This document shows, one piece after another, positions 34,485 through 43,457 of a stretch of 64,000 bases of DNA. The stretch's first letter is position 1. Every line of letters starts with the position of its first letter. The DNA is from Candidatus Sphingomonas phytovorans (GTDB lineage Bacteria > Pseudomonadota > Alphaproteobacteria > Sphingomonadales > Sphingomonadaceae), in assembly GCA_029202385.1 (NCBI GenBank), contig CP119314.1, positions 1,304,501-1,368,500 on the forward strand, written 5' to 3'. The notes under the pieces are model-generated. The model was not told where the DNA came from and did no database searches. It worked only from the letters and a program-made list of their open reading frames with translations. The translations under genes and the position numbers were made by a program.

Positions 34485-35047
34485 CGCATCGCGAAGTCTG
34501 CCAGAACCTTCGGGTAAAGGCGATGCTCTTCGGCGAGCACGCGCGCCGAGAGGCTCTCGACGGTATCGGCCGGCAGGATCGGCACCTCCGCCTGCCCGAG
34601 CACCTCGCCGCCATCGAGTTCCTCGGTAACGATATGCACCGAGCAACCGGCAACCGCGTCGCCTGCCTCAATGGCACGCTGGTGCGTGTCGAGGCCCTTG
34701 TATCTGGGCAGCAGCGAGGGATGGATATTGATGATTCGCCCGCGCCAGCGCGCGACGAAATCATCGGAAAGCAGGCGCATGTAACCGGCTAGGGCGATGA
34801 TCTCCACACCGGCATCGCGAAGTGCCGCGTCGATTGCGGCTTCATACTCGGCCTTCGGCATGCCCTTGGGCGATTGAGCGAAGGTCCTGAGGCCGGCGTC
34901 GCGCGCCCAGGCCAGGCCGGGCGCGTCCGGCTTGTCCGACGCTACGATGCCGATTTCATACGGGCTGGCTGGATCGTTCGCGGCTTCGACCAGCGACATC
35001 ATGTTCGATCCGCGCCCCGAGATGAGGATACCGACCTTGCGCCTCAT
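34481..35047 (-). CDS. purN: Phosphoribosylglycinamide formyltransferase PurN
   Basis: A 188-residue folate-dependent GAR transformylase (third step of purine synthesis). VGILISGRGSNMMSL is the phosphate-binding start. The catalytic region INIHPSLLPRYKGLDTHQRA holds the conserved Asn and His, and HIVTEELDGGEVLGQAEVPI holds the conserved Asp. It follows purM on the same strand, as in many Proteobacteria, with 108 bp of hairpin-rich repeat sequence between them. It overlaps the next gene by 4 bp. Confidence 0.97.
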   Translation of the reverse strand: MRRKVGILISGRGSNMMSLVEAANDPASPYEIGIVASDKPDAPGLAWARDAGLRTFAQSPKGMPKAEYEAAIDAALRDAGVEIIALAGYMRLLSDDFVARWRGRIINIHPSLLPRYKGLDTHQRAIEAGDAVAGCSVHIVTEELDGGEVLGQAEVPILPADTVESLSARVLAEEHRLYPKVLADFAMR

Positions 35048-35054
35048 TGCGGCT

Positions 35055-35147
35055 CTCCCGCTTGCGGGAGGGGGTAGAGGGTACCGCCAACGACACCGCT
35101 CATGACAGGCCGGGAGCCTGCCCCCGGCCCCTCCCGCAAACGGGAGG
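35055..35147. repeat. Pair of inverted REP-like hairpins between purM and purN
   Basis: CTCCCGCTTGCGGGAG (35055-35070) and CCTCCCGCAAACGGGAGG (35130-35147) are near-identical hairpins in opposite orientation. Between them a third hairpin pairs GCCGGG (35109-35114) with CCCGGC (35123-35128). The arrangement resembles bipartite REP/BIME elements that fold intergenic mRNA. Other copies are not evident in this window. Confidence 0.5.
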
Positions 35148-35155
35148 GCAGAAGA

Positions 35156-36262
35156 TTACGCCTCATGCGTCGCCGACCACGCCGCGCGGGCGCTCCATGC
35201 CTCGTCACTGCCGAAGACAGTGCATCCCCGTGCGCCAGCCTCGATCGTTCCAATCGCGAACACCGTCTCGCCCGCCGCTTCGAGCGCCTGCTTCACGCCA
35301 TCGGCCTCTTCGGCGGCCACCACGGCAACCATCCCGATCCCGCAATTGAAGGTCCGCGCCATCTCTTCCGGCTCGATCGCCCCCTGGCCCTGCAGGAACC
35401 CCATCAGCCGCGGCTGTGGCCATGCATCGGCGTCGATTCGCGCGTGAACGCCTTCGTGCAGCACGCGCGGGACATTCTCCAGCAGTCCGCCGCCGGTGAT
35501 ATGCGCCAGCCCCTTGATCCGCTTTTCGGCAAGCAGGGGCAGCAGTGATTTCACATAGATGCGCGTCGGCGCCATCAGCGTGTCGATCAGCATCACGTCC
35601 TGGTCGAACAGGGCGGGACGATCGAGCTTCCAGCCCCGATCAGCCGCAAGCCGGCGCACCAGCGAGAAGCCGTTCGAATGCACGCCCGACGAGGCGAGGC
35701 CAAGCATCACGTTACCCGGCGCGATCGCAGCACCGGTCAGCACCCGGTCCCGCTCGACCGCACCGACGCAGAAGCCGGCGAGGTCGTAGTCGCCCTCGGC
35801 ATACATGCCCGGCATTTCCGCTGTCTCGCCGCCGATCAGCGCGCAGCCTGCCTGCTTGCAGCCCTCGGCGATCGAGGCGACGACTCGTTCGGCAACTGCC
35901 GCGTCGAGCTTTCCGCTCGCATAATAATCCAGGAAGAACAGCGGTTCGGCACCCTGAACGATCAGGTCGTTGACGCACATCGCGACCAGATCGATCCCGA
36001 CCCCGTCGTGACGGTTGTGGTCGATGGCTAGCTTCAGCTTGGTCCCAACGCCGTCATTCGCCGCGACCAGCAGGGGATCGACGAAGCCGGCCGCCTTGAG
36101 ATCGAAGAAGCCGCCAAAGCCGCCGAGGTCGGCATCGGCGCCGGGCCGTCGGGTCGACCTGGCCAATGGCGCGATCGCGCGCACCAGCGCGTTGCCCGCG
36201 GCGATAGAGACGCCCGCCTGGGCGTATGTGTAAGGACCATTGTCCCGTTCAGTGTCGCTCAT
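35156..36262 (-). CDS. purM: Phosphoribosylformylglycinamidine cyclo-ligase PurM
   Basis: A 368-residue AIR synthetase (fifth step of purine synthesis). Motifs are [10 protein letters not shown] near residue 46, [20 protein letters not shown] (the ATP-binding loop), [13 protein letters not shown], and [20 protein letters not shown]. The C-terminal [16 protein letters not shown] is also typical. Length is canonical. It is divergent from the plus-strand gene at 36324 (61-bp gap) and upstream of purN in the same direction. Confidence 0.97.
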   Translation of the reverse strand: MSDTERDNGPYTYAQAGVSIAAGNALVRAIAPLARSTRRPGADADLGGFGGFFDLKAAGFVDPLLVAANDGVGTKLKLAIDHNRHDGVGIDLVAMCVNDLIVQGAEPLFFLDYYASGKLDAAVAERVVASIAEGCKQAGCALIGGETAEMPGMYAEGDYDLAGFCVGAVERDRVLTGAAIAPGNVMLGLASSGVHSNGFSLVRRLAADRGWKLDRPALFDQDVMLIDTLMAPTRIYVKSLLPLLAEKRIKGLAHITGGGLLENVPRVLHEGVHARIDADAWPQPRLMGFLQGQGAIEPEEMARTFNCGIGMVAVVAAEEADGVKQALEAAGETVFAIGTIEAGARGCTVFGSDEAWSARAAWSATHEA

Positions 36263-36323
36263 TCCGGTCGCCTAGCCATATCCTGCTTGGATTTCCACGT
36301 CTGCTTCGCCAAAAGGGCCCGCA

Positions 36324-37580
36324 ATGAACTCCCGCCGCCTTGTCCGTCTGCTTCCGATCGCCCTGACGATCGCCGTCACCGGTGGAATCGTGCTGGCGCA
36401 GGATGAAGAAGGCAGCGGCCCAGCCGTGTCGGCCGGCGACGGTTCCGGCAGTTATGAAGTGAGCGGCGTCAACGTGGACGTGACCGGCAAGACCGCCGAC
36501 GCGGCCCGCACCGGGGGCTGGCGCATTGCTCAGCGCAAGGGCTGGCAGATGCTGTCGCAGCGGCTCGGCGGGGACGGTAGCCTGGTCTCCGACGGCACGC
36601 TCGATTCGTTGGTATCCGGCATCGTCGTCGAGAATGAACAGATCGGCCCGAACCGCTATGTCGCCCGACTGGGCGTGCTGTTCAGCCGCGCCCGCGCCGG
36701 CGCCCTGTTGGGAGTCGCGGGGCGCACGATGCGCTCGGCCCCGATGCTCACCATCCCGATCGAATGGTCGGGCGGGGCAGGGCCTGCGTTCGAGCAGAAG
36801 ACTCAGTGGCAGGAAGCATGGAACCGCTATCGCACCGGGAACAGTGCGATCGACTATGTGCGGCCGGCCGGTTCGGGGCCCGATTCGCTGCTGCTCAATG
36901 CCGGGCAGGTGGGCCGGCCGGGCCGGGCGTGGTGGCGGACGATCCTCGATCAATATGGCGCGTCCGATATCCTCGTCCCCATGGTCCGCCTTTCCCGCCA
37001 ATGGCCGGGCGGCCCGATCATCGGCGTGTTCGAAGCACGCCACGGCCCGGACAACCACATCATCGCCCGCTTCACTCTGCGCGTGGGTAATGGCGACGCG
37101 TTGCCGGTGCTGCTCGATGCCGGTGTGAAGCGGATCGATGACGCCTATCAGGCGGCGCTTCGCAACGGCACGCTCCGCACCGACCCGACGCTTTCCTCGC
37201 GCCCGCCTGAGCCGACTCCGATCGTGGAAGAAGAAGCACCGGGTGAGAGCACGGTCGAAACCAACGACGCCGTCCAGATATCCGGCGGCGTTGCGATCAG
37301 TATCCAGGTCGATACCCCCGGCGCTGCGTCGGTATCGGCAACCGAGGCAGCACTTCGGAATATTCCGGGCGTGCGCTCGGCGCTCACCACCAGCCTTGCG
37401 CTCGGCGGCGTCTCGGTGATGCGAGTCAGCTTCGATGGCGATCCGGCCACGCTCAGGCCGCTGCTCGAAGCGCGCGGCTGGGCGGTCCAGGGCACGGGAA
37501 CGACACTGCGTATCCGGCGAGCCGGCGCCCCTTCGCAGGGCGTGACCGCGCCGCCGGCGGAAAACGCGACCAGCGGATGA
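36324..37580 (+). CDS. Exported protein, DUF2066-like/HMA-like, upstream of hda
   Basis: A 418-residue protein with a signal peptide (MNSRRLVRLLPIALTIAVTG, mature start near LAQDEEG). The N-terminal mature region (SYEVSGVNVDVTGKTADAAR; GWRIAQRKGWQMLSQRLGGD) is the pattern of DUF2066. The central part is alpha/beta, and the C-terminal domain (about 320-400, with repeated GVRSALTTSLALGGVSVMRV strands) resembles a heavy-metal-associated-type ferredoxin fold without its Cys pair. It overlaps hda by 4 bp, an association kept in other sphingomonads to my knowledge. In E. coli a DUF2066-like protein (YfgD region) also sits near hda. Function unknown. Confidence 0.72.
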   Translation: MNSRRLVRLLPIALTIAVTGGIVLAQDEEGSGPAVSAGDGSGSYEVSGVNVDVTGKTADAARTGGWRIAQRKGWQMLSQRLGGDGSLVSDGTLDSLVSGIVVENEQIGPNRYVARLGVLFSRARAGALLGVAGRTMRSAPMLTIPIEWSGGAGPAFEQKTQWQEAWNRYRTGNSAIDYVRPAGSGPDSLLLNAGQVGRPGRAWWRTILDQYGASDILVPMVRLSRQWPGGPIIGVFEARHGPDNHIIARFTLRVGNGDALPVLLDAGVKRIDDAYQAALRNGTLRTDPTLSSRPPEPTPIVEEEAPGESTVETNDAVQISGGVAISIQVDTPGAASVSATEAALRNIPGVRSALTTSLALGGVSVMRVSFDGDPATLRPLLEARGWAVQGTGTTLRIRRAGAPSQGVTAPPAENATSG

Positions 37581-38212
37581 GCCAGATCGCGCTGCCATTT
37601 GATTGGCCGCCGGATCCGCGCGACGACGAGTTCCTCGTCAGCGACTCGAATGCGCGCGCCGTCCAGCTGCTTGAACGCTGGAGCACCTGGCCGGTGATGG
37701 CTGTCGTGCTCACCGGGCCGCGCAAGGCCGGCCGGAGTTTGCTCGCGCGGATCTTCGCCGCGAAGAGCGGCGGCGAGATCATCGACGATGCCGAACGCCA
37801 GAGCGAGACGGCGATCTTCCACGCCTGGAACCGGGCGCAGGAAAGCCGGCATCCGCTGGTCATCGTCGCCGATGCCGGGCCGCCCGAATGGACGATCAAA
37901 TTGCCGGACCTTCGTTCACGCCTCACCGCCAGCCCGATCGCGCGAATCGGCCCGCCCGACGAGGCGCTGATGCAGGCATTGTTCGAGCGGCAGTTCCTGC
38001 GGCGCGGGCTCGATGCCCGTCCCGACCTGATCCAGTGGCTGATTCTTCGCGTCGAGCGAAGCCATGTCGCCCTCCTGCGCACCGTCGATGTGCTCGATCA
38101 GGCGGTCCTCGCTCGCCACAAACGCTTGTCGATTCCGCTCGCGCGCGCCACATTGGCTGAAGCGGGGCTGATTGCCGGTCGCGCACCCGAATTACCGATC
38201 GAGAACCTATGA
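37577..38212 (+). CDS. hda: DnaA-related replication regulator Hda/HdaA
   Basis: A 211-residue AAA+ protein that, with the DNA polymerase sliding clamp, triggers hydrolysis of DnaA-ATP and so limits replication initiation. The N-terminal QIALPF (residues 3-8) is the clamp-binding motif. The Walker A region is LTGPRKAGRSLLAR, where the usual Lys is Arg as in E. coli Hda, and VIVADAG is the Walker B equivalent. The C-terminal helical lid follows. It overlaps both the preceding exported protein gene and ppk1 by 4 bp, suggesting coupled translation. Confidence 0.9.
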   Translation: MSQIALPFDWPPDPRDDEFLVSDSNARAVQLLERWSTWPVMAVVLTGPRKAGRSLLARIFAAKSGGEIIDDAERQSETAIFHAWNRAQESRHPLVIVADAGPPEWTIKLPDLRSRLTASPIARIGPPDEALMQALFERQFLRRGLDARPDLIQWLILRVERSHVALLRTVDVLDQAVLARHKRLSIPLARATLAEAGLIAGRAPELPIENL

Positions 38213-40386
38213 CACGGCCCGCCCATATCGTGCGTCTGGACGATGACGACGATCCGTTCGTCAGCGGCGAGGGTAGCGACCGCTACTTCAACCGCGAGCT
38301 TTCCTGGCTGGCTTTCAACCGGCGCGTGCTGGAAGAGGCATGCAATCCGGCGCATCCGCTGCTTGAGCGAGTCCGGTTCCTGTCCATTTCGGGCTCGAAT
38401 CTCGACGAATTCTTCATGGTGCGAGTCGCGGGGCTGAAGGGGCAGCAGCTTCAGGACGTCGACCGCCTCTCGGTCGACGGCATGTCGTCGCGGCAGCAGC
38501 TCGCCGCGATCGTGGCGGAGGCCGACGAACTGGTCGAAAGCCAGCGCTCGGTCTGGCGCGATCTGCGCCATGAGCTTGCCGAAACCGGGATCGAGGTGCT
38601 CGGCTCGAAGACGATCGACGCGGCGGTCACGCCCGAGGAACTGGCCTGGCTCGAGACCCATTTCCGCGAGCAGATCTTCCCGATCCTGACACCCCAGGCG
38701 CTCGATCCGGCGCACCCGTTCCCGTTCATGCCCAACAAGGGGCTGGCGGTGATGTTCGATCTGGTCCGCCTCTCCGATAACGAGCCGATCCGCGAACTGG
38801 TCATGCTGCCGGCACCGATGGCGCGATTCGTCCGGCTTCCGGGCGAGAAGGCGCGCTATGTCGCGGTCGAATCGCTGGTGAAGCGCTTCTCGTCGCTGGT
38901 CTTCCCCGGATATCGCGTCGAGGGCGGCGCTGAGTTCCGCGTGCTGCGCGACAGCGATATCGAGATCGAGGAAGAGGCCGAGGATCTCGTCCGCTACTTC
39001 GCCAACGCGATCAAGCGGCGACGCCGTGGCCGCGTCATCCGTCTCGAGCTGGAAAGCGGCATGCCCGAGGGCCTGTCCAAGGCCCTGCGCGACGAGCTGG
39101 GCGGCGCCGACGCCTTCGTCACTGAAAGCGGCGCGTTCCTCGGCGTGGGCGATCTTGAGTCGATCGTCGACGAGGATCGGCCCGACCTCAAATTCCCGCC
39201 CTACAGCCCGCGTTTCCCGGAACGGATTCGCGAGTTCAACGGCGATTGTTTCGCGGCGATCCGCGCCAAGGACATCGTCGTCCATCACCCCTATGAGAGC
39301 TTCGACGTGGTGCTCGCCTTCCTGCGGCAGGCAGCGGGCGATCCCGATGTGGTGGCGATCAAGCAGACACTCTACCGCGCCGGCAAGCAGCCAGCCGTCA
39401 TCAACGCGCTGATCAACGCGGCCGAAGCCGGCAAGTCGGTCACCGCGGTGGTCGAACTGAAGGCGCGCTTCGACGAGGAGCAGAACCTGCTCTGGGCCTC
39501 GGCGCTCGAACGGGCGGGCGTGCAGGTCGTCTATGGCTTCATGGAGTGGAAGACCCACGCCAAGGTCTCGATGGTCGTCCGGCGGGAAGCGGGGCAATTC
39601 CGCACCTATTGCCACTTCGGCACCGGCAATTATCATCCGGTCACGGCAAAAATCTATACCGATCTCAGCTTCTTCACGGCCGATCCTCGCATCGGTCGCG
39701 ATGCCGCTCAGATGTTCAACTACGTCACCGGCTATGTCGAGCCGCACGACATGGCGCTGGTCAGCCTGTCGCCGCGTGACCTGCGTCCGCGGCTGATGAG
39801 CCTGATCGACAAAGAGATCGGATTTGCGAGAGCGGGCAAGCCCGGCGCGATCTGGGCCAAGATGAATTCGGTGGTCGATCCGGCTGTGATCGAGAAGCTA
39901 TATGAGGCGAGTGCCGCCGGGGTGCGCATCGACCTCATCATCCGCGGCATCTGCTGCCTGAAGCCGGGCGTACCCGGTCTGTCCGAGAATATCCGGGTGA
40001 AATCAGTGATCGGCCGTTTCCTAGAGCACAGCCGCATCTGGGCGTTCGGCAACGGCAAGGCGCTGCCCAATGACGGCGCGAAGATCTTCATCTCCTCGGC
40101 CGACTGGATGCCGCGCAATTTCGACCGGCGGGTCGAATATATGCTGCCGATCGAGAATCCGACGGTGCATGACCAGATCCTCGACCAGGTCATGGTCGCC
40201 AACCTGATCGACAATGAGCAGAGCTGGGAGCTTCATGCCGACGGCAGCTATGTGCGGGCCGAACCTGGCGACCGGCCGTTCAACCTGCATCGCTATTTCA
40301 TGACCAACCCATCGCTGTCCGGCCGGGGTGCCGCCTTGTCGGCCAGCGATGCCGTACCGAAACTTTCGCTGAACCGCAGGCGTTAA
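38209..40386 (+). CDS. ppk1: Polyphosphate kinase 1
   Basis: A 725-residue enzyme that reversibly polymerises the gamma-phosphate of ATP into inorganic polyphosphate. YFNRELSWLAFNRRVLEEA is the N-terminal family signature. The two phospho-transfer His regions lie in VVHHPYESFDVVLAF (about residues 360-374) and in KTHAKVSMVVRR plus YCHFGTGNYHPVTAKIYTDL (about 447-485). The C-terminal segment SADWMPRNFDRRVE is also diagnostic. It is translationally coupled to hda upstream and followed 5 bp later by ppx, so synthesis and degradation of polyphosphate share a transcript. Confidence 0.96.
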   Translation: MTRPAHIVRLDDDDDPFVSGEGSDRYFNRELSWLAFNRRVLEEACNPAHPLLERVRFLSISGSNLDEFFMVRVAGLKGQQLQDVDRLSVDGMSSRQQLAAIVAEADELVESQRSVWRDLRHELAETGIEVLGSKTIDAAVTPEELAWLETHFREQIFPILTPQALDPAHPFPFMPNKGLAVMFDLVRLSDNEPIRELVMLPAPMARFVRLPGEKARYVAVESLVKRFSSLVFPGYRVEGGAEFRVLRDSDIEIEEEAEDLVRYFANAIKRRRRGRVIRLELESGMPEGLSKALRDELGGADAFVTESGAFLGVGDLESIVDEDRPDLKFPPYSPRFPERIREFNGDCFAAIRAKDIVVHHPYESFDVVLAFLRQAAGDPDVVAIKQTLYRAGKQPAVINALINAAEAGKSVTAVVELKARFDEEQNLLWASALERAGVQVVYGFMEWKTHAKVSMVVRREAGQFRTYCHFGTGNYHPVTAKIYTDLSFFTADPRIGRDAAQMFNYVTGYVEPHDMALVSLSPRDLRPRLMSLIDKEIGFARAGKPGAIWAKMNSVVDPAVIEKLYEASAAGVRIDLIIRGICCLKPGVPGLSENIRVKSVIGRFLEHSRIWAFGNGKALPNDGAKIFISSADWMPRNFDRRVEYMLPIENPTVHDQILDQVMVANLIDNEQSWELHADGSYVRAEPGDRPFNLHRYFMTNPSLSGRGAALSASDAVPKLSLNRRR

Positions 40387-40391
40387 GGGGC

Positions 40392-41888
40392 GTGGCCACC
40401 GTTTTGTTCCGCAAGCCGAAAATGGAATCGGCTGTCGAGCCGCGCACCGGCATCATCGATATCGGCTCCAATTCGATTCGCCTCGTCGTCTATCAGGGGC
40501 CTGAACGGCTGCCGGCGATCCTGTTCAACGAGAAGGTGATGGCCGGCCTGGGCCGCGGCCTCGCCGAGACCGGCGCGATCGCCGAACCGGCGCTCGACAT
40601 GGCGGCCGAGGCGCTTGCCCGCTTCGCCGCTGTCGCGCGCGAGATGGAGGTGACACGGCTGCGCACCGTCGCGACCGCCGCGGTGCGTGATGCCTCCAAC
40701 GGGCATGTCCTGCTCGATACCGTCCGCGGGCTTGGTCTCAAGGTCGAGCTGCTCTCGGGCGAGCAGGAAGCCACCGCCGCGGGGCATGGCGTGCTGTCGG
40801 CCATTCCCGAGGCTGACGGCATCGTCGGCGACCTGGGGGGCGGCAGCCTCGAACTGGTCCGGGTCTCTGGCGGGCGGGTGCGCGATCGCGCGTCCTTCCC
40901 GCTCGGGGTCCTGCGCATCGGCGCGTTTCGGGCGAAGGGGCAGGGCGCGCTGGAGCGCCAGCTATTCAAGGCGCTGAAAGCCGCCGGCTGGCTCGGGCGC
41001 GGCGAGGGGCTGCCCTTTTATCTGGTCGGCGGATCATGGCGCGCCCTTGCGCGGCTCGACATGCACCTCAACAGCTATTCGCTGCCGGTGATCCACCAAT
41101 ATTCGATGACGCTGCCGGCAATCGCCCGCATGGGCCGCACGATCAGCCATGTGCCGAAAAGCTGGCTGCGCGCCATTCCGGGTCTCTCCTCCGGTCGGGC
41201 AACGACCCTTGGCGATGCGGCCGCGCTGCTCGCGGTATTGCTCAAGCACCTGCAGTCCGACACCACGATCGTCTCGGCCTTCGGCCTGCGCGAGGGCCTG
41301 CTCTACGGCGCGCTCGACGAGACCGTCCGCGCGCAGGATCCCCTGATCGTCGCCGCGCGTGATGAGGGACAGCGCCATGGGCGCTTCGCCGAGCATGGCG
41401 ACCTGCTCGATCACTGGATCGCGCCCCTGTTCACTGGCGATTCGGCTGCCCAGGCGCGGCTGCGGCTCGCGGCGTGCCTGCTTGCCGATGTCGGCTGGCG
41501 CGCCAATCCCGAGTTCAGGGCCGAACGCGGCGTCGAGATCGCGCTGCACGGCAATTGGGTCGCGATCGACGCGCGCGGCCGCGCCATCGTCGCGCAAGCG
41601 CTGTTCACAAGCCTCGGCGGCGGCACAGAAATCCCGTCGCCGCTTCATCTGCTGGCGCCGGCCGACGACCTCAGACGGGCGATCACCTGGGGGCTGTCCA
41701 TGCGACTGGGGCAGCGGCTGAGCGGCGGGCTTGCCGGACCGCTACGCCGGTCCCGCCTGACTGACGACGGCGAGATCGTGACTCTCCACGTCACGCCCGA
41801 CGACCTGGCGCTTTACGGCGAGGCGGTCGAGCGCCGCCACGCGGCGCTGTGCAGCGCGCTCGGCAGGAAACCGATCGTTACCGCCTAG
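40392..41888 (+). CDS. ppx: Exopolyphosphatase / guanosine pentaphosphatase, Ppx/GppA family
   Basis: A 498-residue ASKHA-fold phosphatase that removes terminal phosphates from polyphosphate. The N-terminal phosphate-1 motif is IIDIGSNSIRLVVY (about residues 17-30), with LRTVATAAVRDASNG and the phosphate-2 loop VGDLGGGSLEL (about 144-154). The C-terminal part is an HD-like helical domain (LLDHWIAPLFTGD). A GTG at 40392 is the start; an ATG at 40422 would shorten it by 10 residues. It follows ppk1 by 5 bp. Confidence 0.92.
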   Translation: MATVLFRKPKMESAVEPRTGIIDIGSNSIRLVVYQGPERLPAILFNEKVMAGLGRGLAETGAIAEPALDMAAEALARFAAVAREMEVTRLRTVATAAVRDASNGHVLLDTVRGLGLKVELLSGEQEATAAGHGVLSAIPEADGIVGDLGGGSLELVRVSGGRVRDRASFPLGVLRIGAFRAKGQGALERQLFKALKAAGWLGRGEGLPFYLVGGSWRALARLDMHLNSYSLPVIHQYSMTLPAIARMGRTISHVPKSWLRAIPGLSSGRATTLGDAAALLAVLLKHLQSDTTIVSAFGLREGLLYGALDETVRAQDPLIVAARDEGQRHGRFAEHGDLLDHWIAPLFTGDSAAQARLRLAACLLADVGWRANPEFRAERGVEIALHGNWVAIDARGRAIVAQALFTSLGGGTEIPSPLHLLAPADDLRRAITWGLSMRLGQRLSGGLAGPLRRSRLTDDGEIVTLHVTPDDLALYGEAVERRHAALCSALGRKPIVTA

Positions 41889-41901
41889 GCGCGCGGGACC
41901 G

Positions 41902-42180
41902 TCAGCCGCAATGGACGCCGGTGACGACGTCCTTCTCGTCGAGATCGACGTTCAGCCGGTCGATACGATAGTCCATCGTCACCGCCATGCCCGGCCGGAT
42001 CACGCGGACGGTCTTCGATCCCGAAGCGATTCGCGCCTTCTCGACGGCATCCGCCGAATAGGCCTTGCCGATGATGGCATTGGCCGCATTGGCGTTGCAC
42101 GCACTCTCGGTTGCGGGCTTTTCCGCTGGCGGAACGGGTGCGCAGGCCGTCAGCGCGGCCAGGATCAGCATGATTCTCAC
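41902..42180 (-). CDS. I78-family peptidase inhibitor-like lipoprotein
   Basis: A 92-residue protein. The lipobox L-T-A-C places the lipidated Cys at residue 13. The mature domain holds C28 and C91, which can form the family disulfide, and the segment VRVIRPGMAVTMDYRIDRLN, then a terminal VHCG, matches the I78 peptidase-inhibitor pattern. It probably sits on the periplasmic face of a membrane and blocks serine peptidases or binds peptidoglycan-associated enzymes. GTG at 42180 shares GTGA with the rnd stop (4-bp overlap), so it is expressed with rnd. Convergent with ppx. Confidence 0.78.
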   Translation of the reverse strand: MRIMLILAALTACAPVPPAEKPATESACNANAANAIIGKAYSADAVEKARIASGSKTVRVIRPGMAVTMDYRIDRLNVDLDEKDVVTGVHCG

Positions 42181-43355
42181 GACGTCACCTCCTCGGTCCG
42201 GGTCATTTTCAGCTTGCTGTTGACCACCGCGAAGGCAAGCCGTCCCTCGACAAGGTCGAGTGCATCGCGGCCGAACTGGTCGAAGCGCCAGCCCTCCAGG
42301 ATCGACAGATTGTCGCGTTGGCCGGCGGCGAGCGCCTCAAGATCCTCGCTGCGCGCCAGCAGCCGCGCGGCGACGTCGATTTCCTTGGAACGGATCTTGA
42401 GCAGCAGCTTGAGCAGGTCGGCGACGAGCGCGCCGTCCTTGCCCAGGCCCGGCTTGCGATCGTCGCGCGCCGGCATCTCGTCGACGCTCATCGGTTCCGC
42501 GGCATCGAGCGCGGCCATCAGCCGTGCGCCGATATCGTTTCCGGCCCAGGTCGCGGAAAGACCGCGCACCTTGGCGAGATCGGCCTGCTTGCGCGGCGCA
42601 TGGCCGGCCAGGTCGGCCAGCGTCTCGTCCTTGACGATCCGGCCGCGCGGCAGGTCCTTGCTCCGCGCCTCGAGCTCGCGCCACCGTGCCAGCGCCTTGA
42701 GCCGGCCGAGCACATCGGCCTTGCGCCCGGCGATTCGCACGCGCTTCCACGCCTCTTCGGGGTCATTGGCATAGTTTTTCGGATCACCCAGTCGCTCCAT
42801 TTCCTGGTCGAGCCACGCGCCGCGCCCGGTCCGGCGGAGGCGATCGAGCATCTTGGGGAAGATCTTCGCGAGATGGGTGACGTCGCCGATCGCATATTCG
42901 ATCTGCCGCGAATCGAGCGGGCGCCGGCTCCAGTCAGTGAAGCGTGCGCCCTTGTCGACCTGGATGCCCAGATAGGCGTCGACCAGGTTGGAATAGCCGA
43001 CCTGCTCGCCTTGCCCGAGCGCCATCGCCGCGATCTGGGTGTCGAACAGCGGGTGAGGGGTCTTGCCGGTCAGGTTGTAGATGATCTCGAGGTCCTGCCC
43101 GCCGGCATGGAAGACCTTCAGCACATCCTCGTTCTTCACCATCAGGTCGAGCAGCGGGGTCATGTCGAGCCCCGGTGCCATCGGGTCGATCGCCGCCGCC
43201 TCGTTCACATCGGCGATCTGGATCAGGCAGAGTTCCGGCCAGAAAGTGTTCTCGCGCATGAACTCGGTATCGACGCAGACGAAGTCGGCCTGGCCGAGTC
43301 GGGTGCAGAGATTGGCGAGGGTTGCGCTGTCGGTGATCAGGGGATGGATATGCAT
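42177..43355 (-). CDS. rnd: Ribonuclease D
   Basis: A 392-residue DEDD-type 3'-5' exoribonuclease that trims tRNA precursors and other structured RNAs. ExoI is VDTEFMRENTFWPELCLIQI, with FHAGGQDLEIIYNL as ExoII and YAIGDVTHLAKIF as ExoIII, giving all four acidic residues. HRDC-type helical domains follow (about 210-380). The ATG at 43355 was selected because the 50 upstream in-frame residues overlap the divergent aspS leader and are not family-like. It is divergent from aspS, and the I78-like gene follows in the same transcript. Confidence 0.95.
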   Translation of the reverse strand: MHIHPLITDSATLANLCTRLGQADFVCVDTEFMRENTFWPELCLIQIADVNEAAAIDPMAPGLDMTPLLDLMVKNEDVLKVFHAGGQDLEIIYNLTGKTPHPLFDTQIAAMALGQGEQVGYSNLVDAYLGIQVDKGARFTDWSRRPLDSRQIEYAIGDVTHLAKIFPKMLDRLRRTGRGAWLDQEMERLGDPKNYANDPEEAWKRVRIAGRKADVLGRLKALARWRELEARSKDLPRGRIVKDETLADLAGHAPRKQADLAKVRGLSATWAGNDIGARLMAALDAAEPMSVDEMPARDDRKPGLGKDGALVADLLKLLLKIRSKEIDVAARLLARSEDLEALAAGQRDNLSILEGWRFDQFGRDALDLVEGRLAFAVVNSKLKMTRTEEVTS

Positions 43356-43457
43356 CGCAACGCCATAGACATGTGTCGCCGCCTTGACAAAGCGGCGTAT
43401 GACGGGGAAGCGCGGCGCTTCGCGTAACTGCCGAACATTTTGAACGAGAAGACGATC

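Noticed and set aside
37577..38212. Arg in the Walker A of Hda as a disabling change
   Set aside because: E. coli Hda also carries an Arg at this place, so it is normal for the family.
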